A stretch of DNA of 64,000 nucleotides from Flavobacterium frigoritolerans (lineage in GTDB: Bacteria > Bacteroidota > Bacteroidia > Flavobacteriales > Flavobacteriaceae), in contig NZ_JAOZEV010000007.1 in the NCBI RefSeq assembly GCF_025847275.1, positions 124,001 to 188,000 on the forward strand. The letters are read 5' to 3'. This document shows, one piece after another, positions 1-8,025 of the stretch. The notes under the pieces are model-generated. The model was given only the letters and a program-made list of their open reading frames with translations, did no database searches and had not been told where the DNA came from. Each line of letters opens with the position of its first letter. The first letter of the stretch is position 1. The position numbers and the translations under genes are program-made.

Positions 1-1517
1 TTATCAAGCTGTTTGTAGTCTTGAAATGTCTTGCTTAATATCTTAGTTGAACTTTCCAGAAACTGATCAACTTTTTCTTTTTGGGGTTCTATAGCTTCCT
101 GACTATAATTGAAATCATCGACGATTGCTTTTTCAATTTCCTCAATTTTATTAAGGTATAATCGATCATCTTCCATATTGTATTTAAAGTTTTTCAATAA
201 CTCCTTATCCTCTTCAACTACTATCTTTATGATATTCTTGAAATACTGAACATTATCAGACCAATGTCTTTTCTCTGGTAATGTCTGAGGTAGATTAGGA
301 ACATCCGTAGGATTGTAATTATAATACTGACTTTGAATATTCATTTGACGAATAAACATAATACCAATGTAGCGACATATCCAACTTTTAATAGTTTGGT
401 CCGCATTTAATCCTTCAAGTCCTGGAAAATTGTATTGATGAGCTATAAAAGGAAATCTTCTGTCAAATGGATCAAAAAATTTAAAAAACATACTAAAAAT
501 TTGTGTCATACTTTTTGGCAAAAGCACATAATCAGGCGGGATACTAGTAGTATAAGTGAAAATCTTTTTCAAAAGAGAAATTTTATTTTTATAAAGAATA
601 AGTCCTCCTAAAGCGTAATGAAATTCTAGAAAAGATTCTCTTTCCTTAATTCTATCGTCAATAGCTTCTTGATTTTTATGCGTCAGACCATCATTATTAT
701 ATTCAGGGTATATATATTGCAAATTATATGAGAAATATTGATGAGCATTTTTCCAATATGACATAACAAAATCATCTCTATCATTTTCTAATGCTACAAC
801 CAAGTTGGACCATAACGATTTATATGTACTTTCACTTAGTTTTGGAGAATTAACCTCTCCTAATAACCAGATTCCACCAACAGTTCTATTCTCTAAAAAG
901 ACTAATTCATTTTTTTTTACACCAGCCAGTTTTTCTGTTGCCATATAAACCATTCCATAAAAATTATTTGGATATGTTATTCCATCCTGATTAGCATACT
1001 TTTCACGATAATCATTAAAAACGCCATAGAAGTACGTGGACAATTGACGGGATGCATTAAAATCTTGATTCTGAATTGACCAATATAGCAAATCAGAAAG
1101 GGCGTCAAATGAAATAAAATTATTATCTTCCAATACCTCTTTATTTTTAGCAGTTAGGTACGTTATCAGCGCTGAGGTACGATAAAAAATCTTAACTAAA
1201 TCAATTAATAAGATAAAATTGATTATCAGCGCAATTGTAGAAATACATAAAATTATGAGTGCCGATTTTTTAATAATCCAGTTGAGATATTCATTTTGGA
1301 TTGTAAAAAAAGGTGGTATTTCACAAAGGTAAATACCGATAAACAACAATGAAATTATAAGGTTAGGAAGAAACCATTTTCTTCTTATATTATTTTCAAA
1401 AAGTTCTAAAATCTTTTCTGATGAATATTTGTCATTAGAGGTTATCTGTATTAATACAGGATATGCAATACCTAACAATACTGAGATTAAAGTTACACAA
1501 ACACTAAAACTATCCAT
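1..1517 (-). CDS. Partial membrane protein of unknown function (C-terminus outside window)
   Basis: The reverse strand is open from an ATG at 1517 to the window edge (505 codons), so the C-terminus is missing. I do not recognise the family. Three hydrophobic segments lie at about residues 5-24, 46-66 and 76-100, followed by a long, polar, mostly helical region rich in Lys, Asn, Glu and aromatics that probably faces the cytoplasm. There is no signal peptide and no obvious catalytic motif. It is co-directional with the polymerase genes upstream but separated from them by about 200 bases, so it need not share their transcript. It could belong to the mobile element or to the flanking chromosome; the sequence does not decide this. 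The coding call is firm, the function unknown. Confidence 0.75.
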   Translation of the reverse strand, partial: MDSFSVCVTLISVLLGIAYPVLIQITSNDKYSSEKILELFENNIRRKWFLPNLIISLLFIGIYLCEIPPFFTIQNEYLNWIIKKSALIILCISTIALIINFILLIDLVKIFYRTSALITYLTAKNKEVLEDNNFISFDALSDLLYWSIQNQDFNASRQLSTYFYGVFNDYREKYANQDGITYPNNFYGMVYMATEKLAGVKKNELVFLENRTVGGIWLLGEVNSPKLSESTYKSLWSNLVVALENDRDDFVMSYWKNAHQYFSYNLQYIYPEYNNDGLTHKNQEAIDDRIKERESFLEFHYALGGLILYKNKISLLKKIFTYTTSIPPDYVLLPKSMTQIFSMFFKFFDPFDRRFPFIAHQYNFPGLEGLNADQTIKSWICRYIGIMFIRQMNIQSQYYNYNPTDVPNLPQTLPEKRHWSDNVQYFKNIIKIVVEEDKELLKNFKYNMEDDRLYLNKIEEIEKAIVDDFNYSQEAIEPQKEKVDQFLESSTKILSKTFQDYKQLD

Positions 1518-1713
1518 TCCGCTTTATCTTTTAAAATTTTAAGGCTAAAGATATATAATTATTTTAACGTTTATCACTCAAGTTTAATCCAATCAAGATT
1601 TAGAAAAAGCATTAAAAATCATAATTTCCTATTACTCATAAAATTTATTTTCAAAATAAATATCCATTAATAATGAGAAGTGTAATTTCTTTTCTCAAGA
1701 TTAATTTAATTCT

Positions 1714-4700
1714 TTAAGTATTCTCCATCTTTTGCCTTGGAATATTAATCTCATGTTCCGAAGGATATGGAGCGCGATGTGTCATACTCGCATCTTCTCG
1801 TATATGTTCGTGAACTTTAAATTGCCTGTCACTGGTATTGGAATATCGCGGGTCAGGGATGAATGGCATTTTAGCCATTTTAGTTACAGTCACGGTGGGA
1901 AAGTGATAATCTACGGCAACATTTCCTAGCAATAAATAACACCCACCACCTTGGAAAGGATATTTTTCAAGACTATCTGAGAAATGGGCTGTATCAAAGT
2001 ACTCTCCTTCTATGTCAATCCAAGTACCAAAATACATGGTGCCTCTTTTGGTAGGCACATGTTTTCTAGAAATGAGATAAGCAAGCATTTTTACCGTTTT
2101 CTTATGATGACTCACTAAATCCTTTGCCATGACAGCCCCTCTGTATGGAGTTTGTAAAAGATCGAAAGGGGTGCATGATACTGGAAAACTAAGTAGTTCA
2201 ATTTCATCAAAGGCATCTTCATAAGCGGAGCGTTCGAGTACAGGCAGCTTATATTCTTTTACTGGCTCTTGGAGTAACATAAGGTTTCTATTTTCAGGCT
2301 TAAAATTCACTAATATCAATCGGGCTATTACCAGCAATTGATTTTTTGTTTTTCCTGTAAAGCGAAAAGCGCCGATAAAAATCAAAATCTGAATGCCTTC
2401 AATGCCGATAGGAATGCGATTGATAAAATCTTCCAATGATTTGAATTCACACCTATCCTCCCGATCAGATATAATAAGATGCGCCAGTTTAGTTTCTAAA
2501 CCCTCTAAATGCATCAGCCCGAGATAGACATCAACTCCGTATAAAGTTGCCTCATATTCACTCCTATTGACACAAGGGTTATGTATTATCGCTCCAGACA
2601 TTCGAGCCTCGTGAATATATACTTCAGTCCTGTAAAAACCGCCTTGATTATTAATAACGGCTACCATGAATTCCACAGGATAATATACTTTCAGATACAA
2701 ACTTTGGTAACTTTCCACTGCATAAGATGCCGAATGGGCTTTACAGAAAGAGTAGCCTGCAAAGGATTCAATCTGTCTGTATATTTCTTCACTTAGTTTT
2801 ACCGAATGTCCTTTTTGCAGGCAAGAAGCAAAGAAATTATCTTTCACTTTTTGCAAAGCTGCCTTGGAGCGTCCCTTACCACTCATAGCACGACGCAGGA
2901 TATCTCCATCGGCAGCTGGAAGCCCTCCATAATACAAAGCTATCTTGATTACATCTTCCTGATAGACCATAATACCATAAGTCTCGCCCAATTGTTCTTT
3001 AAAAACATCATGAAAATATTCGAATTTATCAGGGTTATTATGACGAAAAATGTACTCTTTCATCATTCCGGATTGCGCTACGCCAGGGCGGATAATAGAC
3101 GATGCCGCTACCAGTATTTTATAGTTATCGCAATTAAGACGTCTAAGTAAACCACGCATAGCAGGACTTTCAATATAAAAGCAACCAATGGTCTTACCTG
3201 TGGCCAAATATGTATTGCACAACACCTCATCTTTGGATAATACCGCGTCTCTAATATCTACTTTAATGCCACGGTTCTTTTGGATGAGTTTCACGCTATC
3301 ATCAATGTGACCAATTCCTCGCTGACTTAGAATATCAAATTTTTCAAAACCAATATCCTCGGCAATATGCATATCAAACAGCACAATAGGAAAGCCTTTA
3401 GGAGGCAATTCGAGCACTGTATAATTGGTAAGGGGCTCCTCGGAAATCAATATCCCACAGGAATGCATGCTGCGCTGATTGGGGTATTTTTCGAGCATCA
3501 TCCCATATTCCTGCACGTATCTGACCACTGAATTCCCATCATGCGAAGTCATTGGATTTTTAGCCAGCACATCAAGTTCTTCTTTTGGGAGTCCAAATAC
3601 TTTTCCAACTTCTCTGAATATCGATCGGTATTTGAACTCTACATTGGTTCCACAGAAAGCCACATGGTCCGCGCCATAGCGATTGAAAATATATTTTAAT
3701 ATAGTATCGCGTTCTTTCCATGACCAGTCAATATCAAAATCTGGTGGACTTTTACGATTGAGGTTTAGAAAACGCTCAAAGTATAAGTCGAGTTCGATCG
3801 GACAAATGTCTGTGATTCCAAGACAATAACTAACGATACTATTAGCACCACTTCCACGCCCGATATGTAAAAAACCACAACTGTTGCTATAGCGGATAAT
3901 ATCCCATGTGATTAAAAAATAACCACTGAATTCTAGTTCTTCAATCACACGCAGTTCCTTCTCCACTCGCGCTTTTGCCTGCAAATTGGTAATTCCATAT
4001 CTCCACACTAGTCCTTGCTGGGCGAGAGTTGTCAGCAAAGCCATATCACTGCTTCTACTATTGGTATAGTATTTTTTATTTTTGGGTGTTTTGAAATCAA
4101 ATTCAAAATTACACTCGTCTGTTATTCTTTGGGTATTTTCATTAATCTGTGGGTAATCCGTGAATTGGGCAAGTAAATTTTCAAGCGGCATCATTACGTC
4201 CGAAGTACTGCAATAGTCACTCTGACTAAGCTTTGATAGAATAACATTGGTATCAATAGCCCGAAGAATTTTATGCAGATTAAATTCTTTTTTAATCCGA
4301 AAGGTCACTGGCTGAGAAATGACCATTTTATCTATTCTATTTTTCCAATGGGATCTGAACAATTTTGGAAGTTCTTCAGGACGAATACCAATATATTCAT
4401 TTTCTTTCAAAGAAGCTGGCGCATTCTCCAAGGAATATAGTATAAAAACCGATTTGAATTCGGGCGCTTCTATTGGCAGAGGAGTATTCTCAAAATTATG
4501 CTTGGTCAGAAAACGATTCATTTCCCCCAGACCTTCGCTATTTTTGGCAAGTCCAATATAACGCAGTTTATGATTACATCTAAATTCTATCCCAACAATT
4601 GGTTTAATCGAAACTGCATTACATGCTTTGATAAAATCATAAATTCCAGTTACGGTATTGATGTCTGTAAGCGCCATGGCTTTTACATTACATGCCACAG

Positions 4701-4773
4701 CTTGCTGTACCAAATCTACGAGGGGAATAGTACCATAACGCAAAGAATGGAAAGAATGACAATTGAGATACAT
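1714..4773 (-). CDS. dnaE: DNA polymerase III alpha-like subunit (DnaE-type, compact, probably translesion)
   Basis: This is a C-family DNA polymerase of 1019 residues, shorter than a replicative DnaE (about 1150-1450 in this phylum). It opens with a PHP domain (start MYLNCHSFHSLRYG), whose first metal-binding motif deviates from the HxH pattern of active PHP domains. The palm shows the catalytic motif PDFDIDW near residue 345 and the third aspartate in EKFDIL near 475, so polymerase activity is expected. A C-terminal OB-like region lies at about 900-1000. I chose the ATG at 4773, because the frame upstream runs into dinB and the PHP domain starts exactly there. It follows dinB by 5 bases, so the two are co-transcribed. 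By analogy with DnaE2/ImuC it probably extends damaged templates together with the Y-family partner; this role is inferred. Confidence 0.88.
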   Translation of the reverse strand: MYLNCHSFHSLRYGTIPLVDLVQQAVACNVKAMALTDINTVTGIYDFIKACNAVSIKPIVGIEFRCNHKLRYIGLAKNSEGLGEMNRFLTKHNFENTPLPIEAPEFKSVFILYSLENAPASLKENEYIGIRPEELPKLFRSHWKNRIDKMVISQPVTFRIKKEFNLHKILRAIDTNVILSKLSQSDYCSTSDVMMPLENLLAQFTDYPQINENTQRITDECNFEFDFKTPKNKKYYTNSRSSDMALLTTLAQQGLVWRYGITNLQAKARVEKELRVIEELEFSGYFLITWDIIRYSNSCGFLHIGRGSGANSIVSYCLGITDICPIELDLYFERFLNLNRKSPPDFDIDWSWKERDTILKYIFNRYGADHVAFCGTNVEFKYRSIFREVGKVFGLPKEELDVLAKNPMTSHDGNSVVRYVQEYGMMLEKYPNQRSMHSCGILISEEPLTNYTVLELPPKGFPIVLFDMHIAEDIGFEKFDILSQRGIGHIDDSVKLIQKNRGIKVDIRDAVLSKDEVLCNTYLATGKTIGCFYIESPAMRGLLRRLNCDNYKILVAASSIIRPGVAQSGMMKEYIFRHNNPDKFEYFHDVFKEQLGETYGIMVYQEDVIKIALYYGGLPAADGDILRRAMSGKGRSKAALQKVKDNFFASCLQKGHSVKLSEEIYRQIESFAGYSFCKAHSASYAVESYQSLYLKVYYPVEFMVAVINNQGGFYRTEVYIHEARMSGAIIHNPCVNRSEYEATLYGVDVYLGLMHLEGLETKLAHLIISDREDRCEFKSLEDFINRIPIGIEGIQILIFIGAFRFTGKTKNQLLVIARLILVNFKPENRNLMLLQEPVKEYKLPVLERSAYEDAFDEIELLSFPVSCTPFDLLQTPYRGAVMAKDLVSHHKKTVKMLAYLISRKHVPTKRGTMYFGTWIDIEGEYFDTAHFSDSLEKYPFQGGGCYLLLGNVAVDYHFPTVTVTKMAKMPFIPDPRYSNTSDRQFKVHEHIREDASMTHRAPYPSEHEINIPRQKMENT

Positions 4774-4778
4774 GTGAA

Positions 4779-5960
4779 TTACAGTTTGCGTTTTAAAATT
4801 TCTGCTTTGTTGTTGGGTTTGAACGAAGCTCCTGCACACCTCATAACGGCATCAAATCCGTAGCGGCTTTTCATTTTATCCATTGCCTGATATAAGGCTA
4901 ACATTTCTTCTGTATCTTCAAAGAGATTGATTTGATAAGTTCCTCGCACAAGACCACTAAAACGTATTCCTATTAATCTTAGTCGCATGCGCCGTTGGTA
5001 TAATTTATCGAATAACTCGGTAACATTTCTAGTCAGGGTATGATCGGCTGAGGTATAGGCGATACGGCATTGTTTGGTCTCTGTATCAAAATTGGCATAC
5101 CGTATTTTGATAACTACAGTTGAGGTGAGCCACTGCTCCGAGCGGAGTTGAAAAGCTAGTTTTTCTACCATCCCAACGAGTATGCGTTTGAGTTTGGCTA
5201 TGTCAATGGTATCTTGCGAGAAAGTATGTTCCGTTGATATGGATTTCCTTTCAGTATAAGGTTCCACGGGATTATTATCTATACCGTTGGCTTTCTTCCA
5301 GAGTTCGGTACCGTTTTTTCCAATCATTTGCTGCAAGACTTCTGATGGCATTTCAGAGAGTGTTTGAATGGTTCGTATCCCAATTCGTGAAAGTAATTGA
5401 AAGGTCTTATCTCCCACCATTGGGATTTTCTGAATAGATAAGGGATTTAAAAAGGGTTGCACCATATGCTCGGGAATCTCCAAATTTCGCTTTTGTTTTC
5501 CCTCTCCAGTACCTATTTTTGAAACCGTTTTATTAACTGATAAAGCAAAAGTTAGTGGCAATCCCGTTTCTTTTGTAATAGTTTGAGCAAGTTCATTGGT
5601 CCACTTGTAACTCCCATAGAATTTATCCATACCCGTTATATCCAGATAAAATTCATCAATGCTGGCTTTTTCTACTATGGGCGCTTTTTCCTGAATTATT
5701 TCGGTAATGGTATGTGATAAGGTTGAATACAATTCCATATCCCCTTTCATCACTTTTGCCTGTGGACAAAGTCGAAGCGCCATCTTAATTGGCATAGCCG
5801 ATCGAACCCCAAAAGTACGAGCCTCATAAGAACAAGATGCTACCACTCCCCTATCTCCACCACCAATGATCAGTGGTACCCCAGTTAACTCTGAATTGGT
5901 TAACCTTTCACAGGATACAAAAAATGTATTCATATCAATATGTACAATTGACCTTCCCAT
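4779..5960 (-). CDS. dinB: Y-family DNA polymerase IV (DinB-like)
   Basis: This 393-residue protein is a Y-family translesion DNA polymerase. The catalytic acidic residues are visible: D9 in HIDMNTFF and D102/E103 in SIDEFYLD. F13 sits at the steric-gate position known from E. coli DinB. A helix-hairpin-helix-like thumb segment (IPMVGDKTFQLLSRIGIRT) lies near residues 178-198, and the little-finger domain fills about 240-350. The gene is first in a two-gene operon with the DnaE-like polymerase, 5 bases apart. Its start is 88 bases from that of the divergent LexA-like repressor. The short intergenic space holds two related palindromes and a TAnnTTTG-type -7 box, so expression is probably repressed until DNA damage. 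ImuB is an alternative label, but the catalytic residues are intact, which favours an active DinB. Confidence 0.92.
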   Translation of the reverse strand: MGRSIVHIDMNTFFVSCERLTNSELTGVPLIIGGGDRGVVASCSYEARTFGVRSAMPIKMALRLCPQAKVMKGDMELYSTLSHTITEIIQEKAPIVEKASIDEFYLDITGMDKFYGSYKWTNELAQTITKETGLPLTFALSVNKTVSKIGTGEGKQKRNLEIPEHMVQPFLNPLSIQKIPMVGDKTFQLLSRIGIRTIQTLSEMPSEVLQQMIGKNGTELWKKANGIDNNPVEPYTERKSISTEHTFSQDTIDIAKLKRILVGMVEKLAFQLRSEQWLTSTVVIKIRYANFDTETKQCRIAYTSADHTLTRNVTELFDKLYQRRMRLRLIGIRFSGLVRGTYQINLFEDTEEMLALYQAMDKMKSRYGFDAVMRCAGASFKPNNKAEILKRKL

Positions 5961-5983
5961 AATCTTCTTCCTTTTATACGGAA

Positions 5984-5991
5984 CAAAATTA
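5984..5991 (-). promoter_or_regulatory. Candidate -7 box for dinB-dnaE
   Basis: On the reverse strand this reads TAATTTTG, a full match to the Bacteroidota -7 consensus TAnnTTTG. It lies about 24 bases upstream of the dinB start codon, giving a short leader. A second match (TATTTTTG, 6005-6012) lies further upstream. No well-spaced -33 TTG box is obvious. The box overlaps the distal operator, as expected for a repressed promoter. Confidence 0.45.
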
Positions 5992-6007
5992 GTACAGATT
6001 GTAACAA
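5989..6007. promoter_or_regulatory. Second operator-like site, dinB side
   Basis: This 19-base site matches the stronger palindrome at 6023-6041 at 15 of 19 positions in the same register (TTaGTACAgATTgTAACAA). It overlaps the candidate dinB -7 box. Two related sites with their centres 34 bases apart between divergent genes are typical of a self-regulating repressor; binding by the adjacent LexA-like protein is inferred. Confidence 0.5.
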
Positions 6008-6014
6008 AAATACT

Positions 6015-6022
6015 TATGTTTG
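6015..6022 (+). promoter_or_regulatory. Candidate -7 box for the LexA-like repressor gene
   Basis: The sequence TATGTTTG matches the Bacteroidota -7 consensus TAnnTTTG, 27 bases upstream of the repressor ATG. The strong palindrome begins on the very next base, so a bound repressor would block its own promoter. The -33 region is not at the usual distance, which lowers confidence. Confidence 0.45.
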
Positions 6023-6041
6023 TTGTTACAAATTATAACAA
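6023..6041. promoter_or_regulatory. Palindromic operator of the LexA-like repressor
   Basis: The 19-base sequence TTGTTACAAATTATAACAA is a palindrome with one mismatched pair about a central A. It lies between the divergent dinB and lexA-like genes, 7 bases before the repressor ATG, and resembles no coding sequence. It differs from the classic LexA boxes of Proteobacteria and Firmicutes, but the SOS boxes of this phylum are diverse. Its function is inferred from position and symmetry. Confidence 0.65.
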
Positions 6042-6048
6042 TATTATT

Positions 6049-6813
6049 ATGTCTTTATTTTCCGATAATATCAGGAGCCTAAGGCTAAAAAAGAAAGTCT
6101 CACAGGAAAAGGTCGCTGAGAGCCTGCTAATCACTAGAAGTAGGTACACCAAATATGAGGATGGTACTTCAGAGGCACCGTATGAGATCCTCAAAAAAAT
6201 AGCGCATTATTTCCACATTAGTATCGATTTGTTGCTTTCAGTGGATGTTCGTAAAATCCCTACGAATCATTTACTTCAGTTGGAAAACAACCGATTACTG
6301 TTGCCTATTACCGTTGATGCAAACGGAGAAAATTTTATTGAAATTGTTACTCAAAAAGCAAAGGCGGGTTACTTGAATGGCTATGGTGATCCTGAATATA
6401 TCGAAAACTTACAGCAAATTTCTTTACCTTTTTTAGGTCCCGGAAAACACAGAGGCTTTCCTGTGGAAGGCGATTCGATGCCTCCACATGAAGATGGGTC
6501 GATTATCATAGGACGTTATATTGATAAATTGGGTGAAGTAATGGACGGTAAAACCTATATCATCATCACCAAAAGTGAGGGTATGGTCTATAAAAGGCTC
6601 AATAAAAATAAAAGAAACACACTTGTTTTAGAATCAGATAACCATTTTTATCCTGCTTATGAAGTTAAAGCTTCTGATATTTTAGAAATCTGGGAATATG
6701 AATGCAATATCGGACGCACAGACAAAAAACAAGAACAATCAGAAACGGAAAGCATGAAAGAATTGCTGTTGGAACTAAAAAGAGAGGTTATGGAAATTAA
6801 GAATAGGGCTTAA
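6049..6813 (+). CDS. LexA-like repressor (HTH_XRE + S24 self-cleaving peptidase)
   Basis: This is a 254-residue repressor with an XRE-type helix-turn-helix (about residues 5-62) and a C-terminal S24/LexA-type domain. The self-cleavage machinery is complete: an Ala-Gly scissile bond at 106-107 (KAKAGYL), the nucleophile Ser143 in EGDSMPP and the general-base Lys182 in VYKRL. In this family, RecA filaments stimulate self-cleavage after DNA damage. The start is the ATG at 6049; the frame is open further upstream, but that stretch runs through both operators and into dinB. The protein ends in a charged tail (about 220-254) likely to be helical. It is transcribed divergently from dinB-dnaE and most likely represses both that operon and itself. 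An XRE DNA-binding domain in place of the LexA winged helix is common in phage and mobile-element repressors. Confidence 0.88.
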   Translation: MSLFSDNIRSLRLKKKVSQEKVAESLLITRSRYTKYEDGTSEAPYEILKKIAHYFHISIDLLLSVDVRKIPTNHLLQLENNRLLLPITVDANGENFIEIVTQKAKAGYLNGYGDPEYIENLQQISLPFLGPGKHRGFPVEGDSMPPHEDGSIIIGRYIDKLGEVMDGKTYIIITKSEGMVYKRLNKNKRNTLVLESDNHFYPAYEVKASDILEIWEYECNIGRTDKKQEQSETESMKELLLELKREVMEIKNRA

Positions 6814-6866
6814 TGAATATCTTTTTTTTGCTTGATACTAGTACTAGAAAATAGGACTACCAGCAT

Positions 6867-6893
6867 AATTGTCGTGACAGTGTAACGACAATT
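6867..6893. terminator. Inverted repeat between convergent genes
   Basis: Perfect 9-base arms (AATTGTCGT / ACGACAATT) with a 9-base loop lie between the ends of the LexA-like gene and the convergent YhcG gene. Only a short T-rich stretch follows, so this is a plausible but weak bidirectional terminator. Confidence 0.5.
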
Positions 6894-6934
6894 TATTCAG
6901 ACTTAAGAACTCAACAAACTATGATTACTCTTAA

Positions 6935-7909
6935 TTAATTATCATTAAACAATTCATGCAGTTTTTGCTGTAAAATCTTTTTATCAGGAAGATGCGTCTT
7001 ATACTCTGCAACCATTGTAGGAGAAAGACTTCTACTCAAGGCGTACTCTACGACTTCACTATCTTTATCCTTACACAGTAAAATTCCAATACTGGCATTT
7101 TCATTTTCTTTTTTCACATCCCTATCCAAGGCTTCCAGGTAGAAATTAATTTGTCCTAAATGTTCAGGTTTAAATTTATCGGCTTTCAGTTCAAAGGCAA
7201 CCAAACATTGAAGGCTTCGGTGATAAAATAATAAGTCGATATAAAAATCACTATTCCCAACCTGAACTTTATATTCCTCACTAACAAACAGAAAATCTTT
7301 TCCTAATTCAAGTATAAAATTTTTCATTTGTCTTATCAGTCCTTTTTGCAAATCGCTTTCACTATGAGGCTCTGAAAGATTTAAAAAATCAAATATGTAG
7401 CTATCCTTAAATGTGTTTGTGATATCGGGATGTAATTCTCTCATCACTGATGAGACTTTTGCATTTCCTATAATAGTTCTTTCAAAAACACCGCTGTTTA
7501 TTTGCCTTTCTAATTCTCTTGAACTAAATTTTTCCTGACTTGAAAGTCGCAAATAAAATTCTTGTTCTTCGATAGATTTAGCCCTGCTTAGAATAATGAG
7601 ATTGTTTGTCCAACTAATTTCTCTCAGCAGTGCTGAGAGTTTTGGAAAAGCTTTGTATGTTTGATAAAATTGCTTCATTCTCCATAAATTTTTATCAGAG
7701 AATCCTTTGATCTGAGGTTCATTTTTAAGTAAGTATTGTGCTAATTCTTTCACAACAGATTGCCCCCATTCCTGGGTTTCAATTTTAGTACTAATATATT
7801 CTCCAATATTCCAATAAAGGTTAATTAATTCCGTATTTACAACCTTAATTGCATTTACCTGAGAATATCTTATAAGTTGTACTATATCTAAAAATTGTTT
7901 TTGTATCAT
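6935..7909 (-). CDS. YhcG/DUF1016 family PDDEXK nuclease
   Basis: This 324-residue protein matches the YhcG (DUF1016) family: an N-terminal helical domain (about 1-150, with IGEYISTKI and KGFSDKNLWRMKQFY) followed by a PDDEXK nuclease-like domain. The nuclease core is visible in the acidic residue of FYIDLLFYHR and the ExK of AFELKADKF, near residues 222-243. Members are widespread on mobile elements and are suspected nucleases in DNA repair or defence; the substrate is unknown. I took the ATG at 7909; a TTG two codons earlier is the only in-frame alternative. It stands alone, convergent with the LexA-like repressor, between the mutagenesis cassette and the mobilisation genes. Confidence 0.85.
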   Translation of the reverse strand: MIQKQFLDIVQLIRYSQVNAIKVVNTELINLYWNIGEYISTKIETQEWGQSVVKELAQYLLKNEPQIKGFSDKNLWRMKQFYQTYKAFPKLSALLREISWTNNLIILSRAKSIEEQEFYLRLSSQEKFSSRELERQINSGVFERTIIGNAKVSSVMRELHPDITNTFKDSYIFDFLNLSEPHSESDLQKGLIRQMKNFILELGKDFLFVSEEYKVQVGNSDFYIDLLFYHRSLQCLVAFELKADKFKPEHLGQINFYLEALDRDVKKENENASIGILLCKDKDSEVVEYALSRSLSPTMVAEYKTHLPDKKILQQKLHELFNDN

Positions 7910-8025
7910 TGACAAAATTCATTATTTGTTAGTGTTTAGTATGGAATAATGATGTGATCTGAGAACAACTTTTTTTGAAAACATTTAATCCATATATAAG
8001 CAAATATATTATAATTTTAAAAGAG

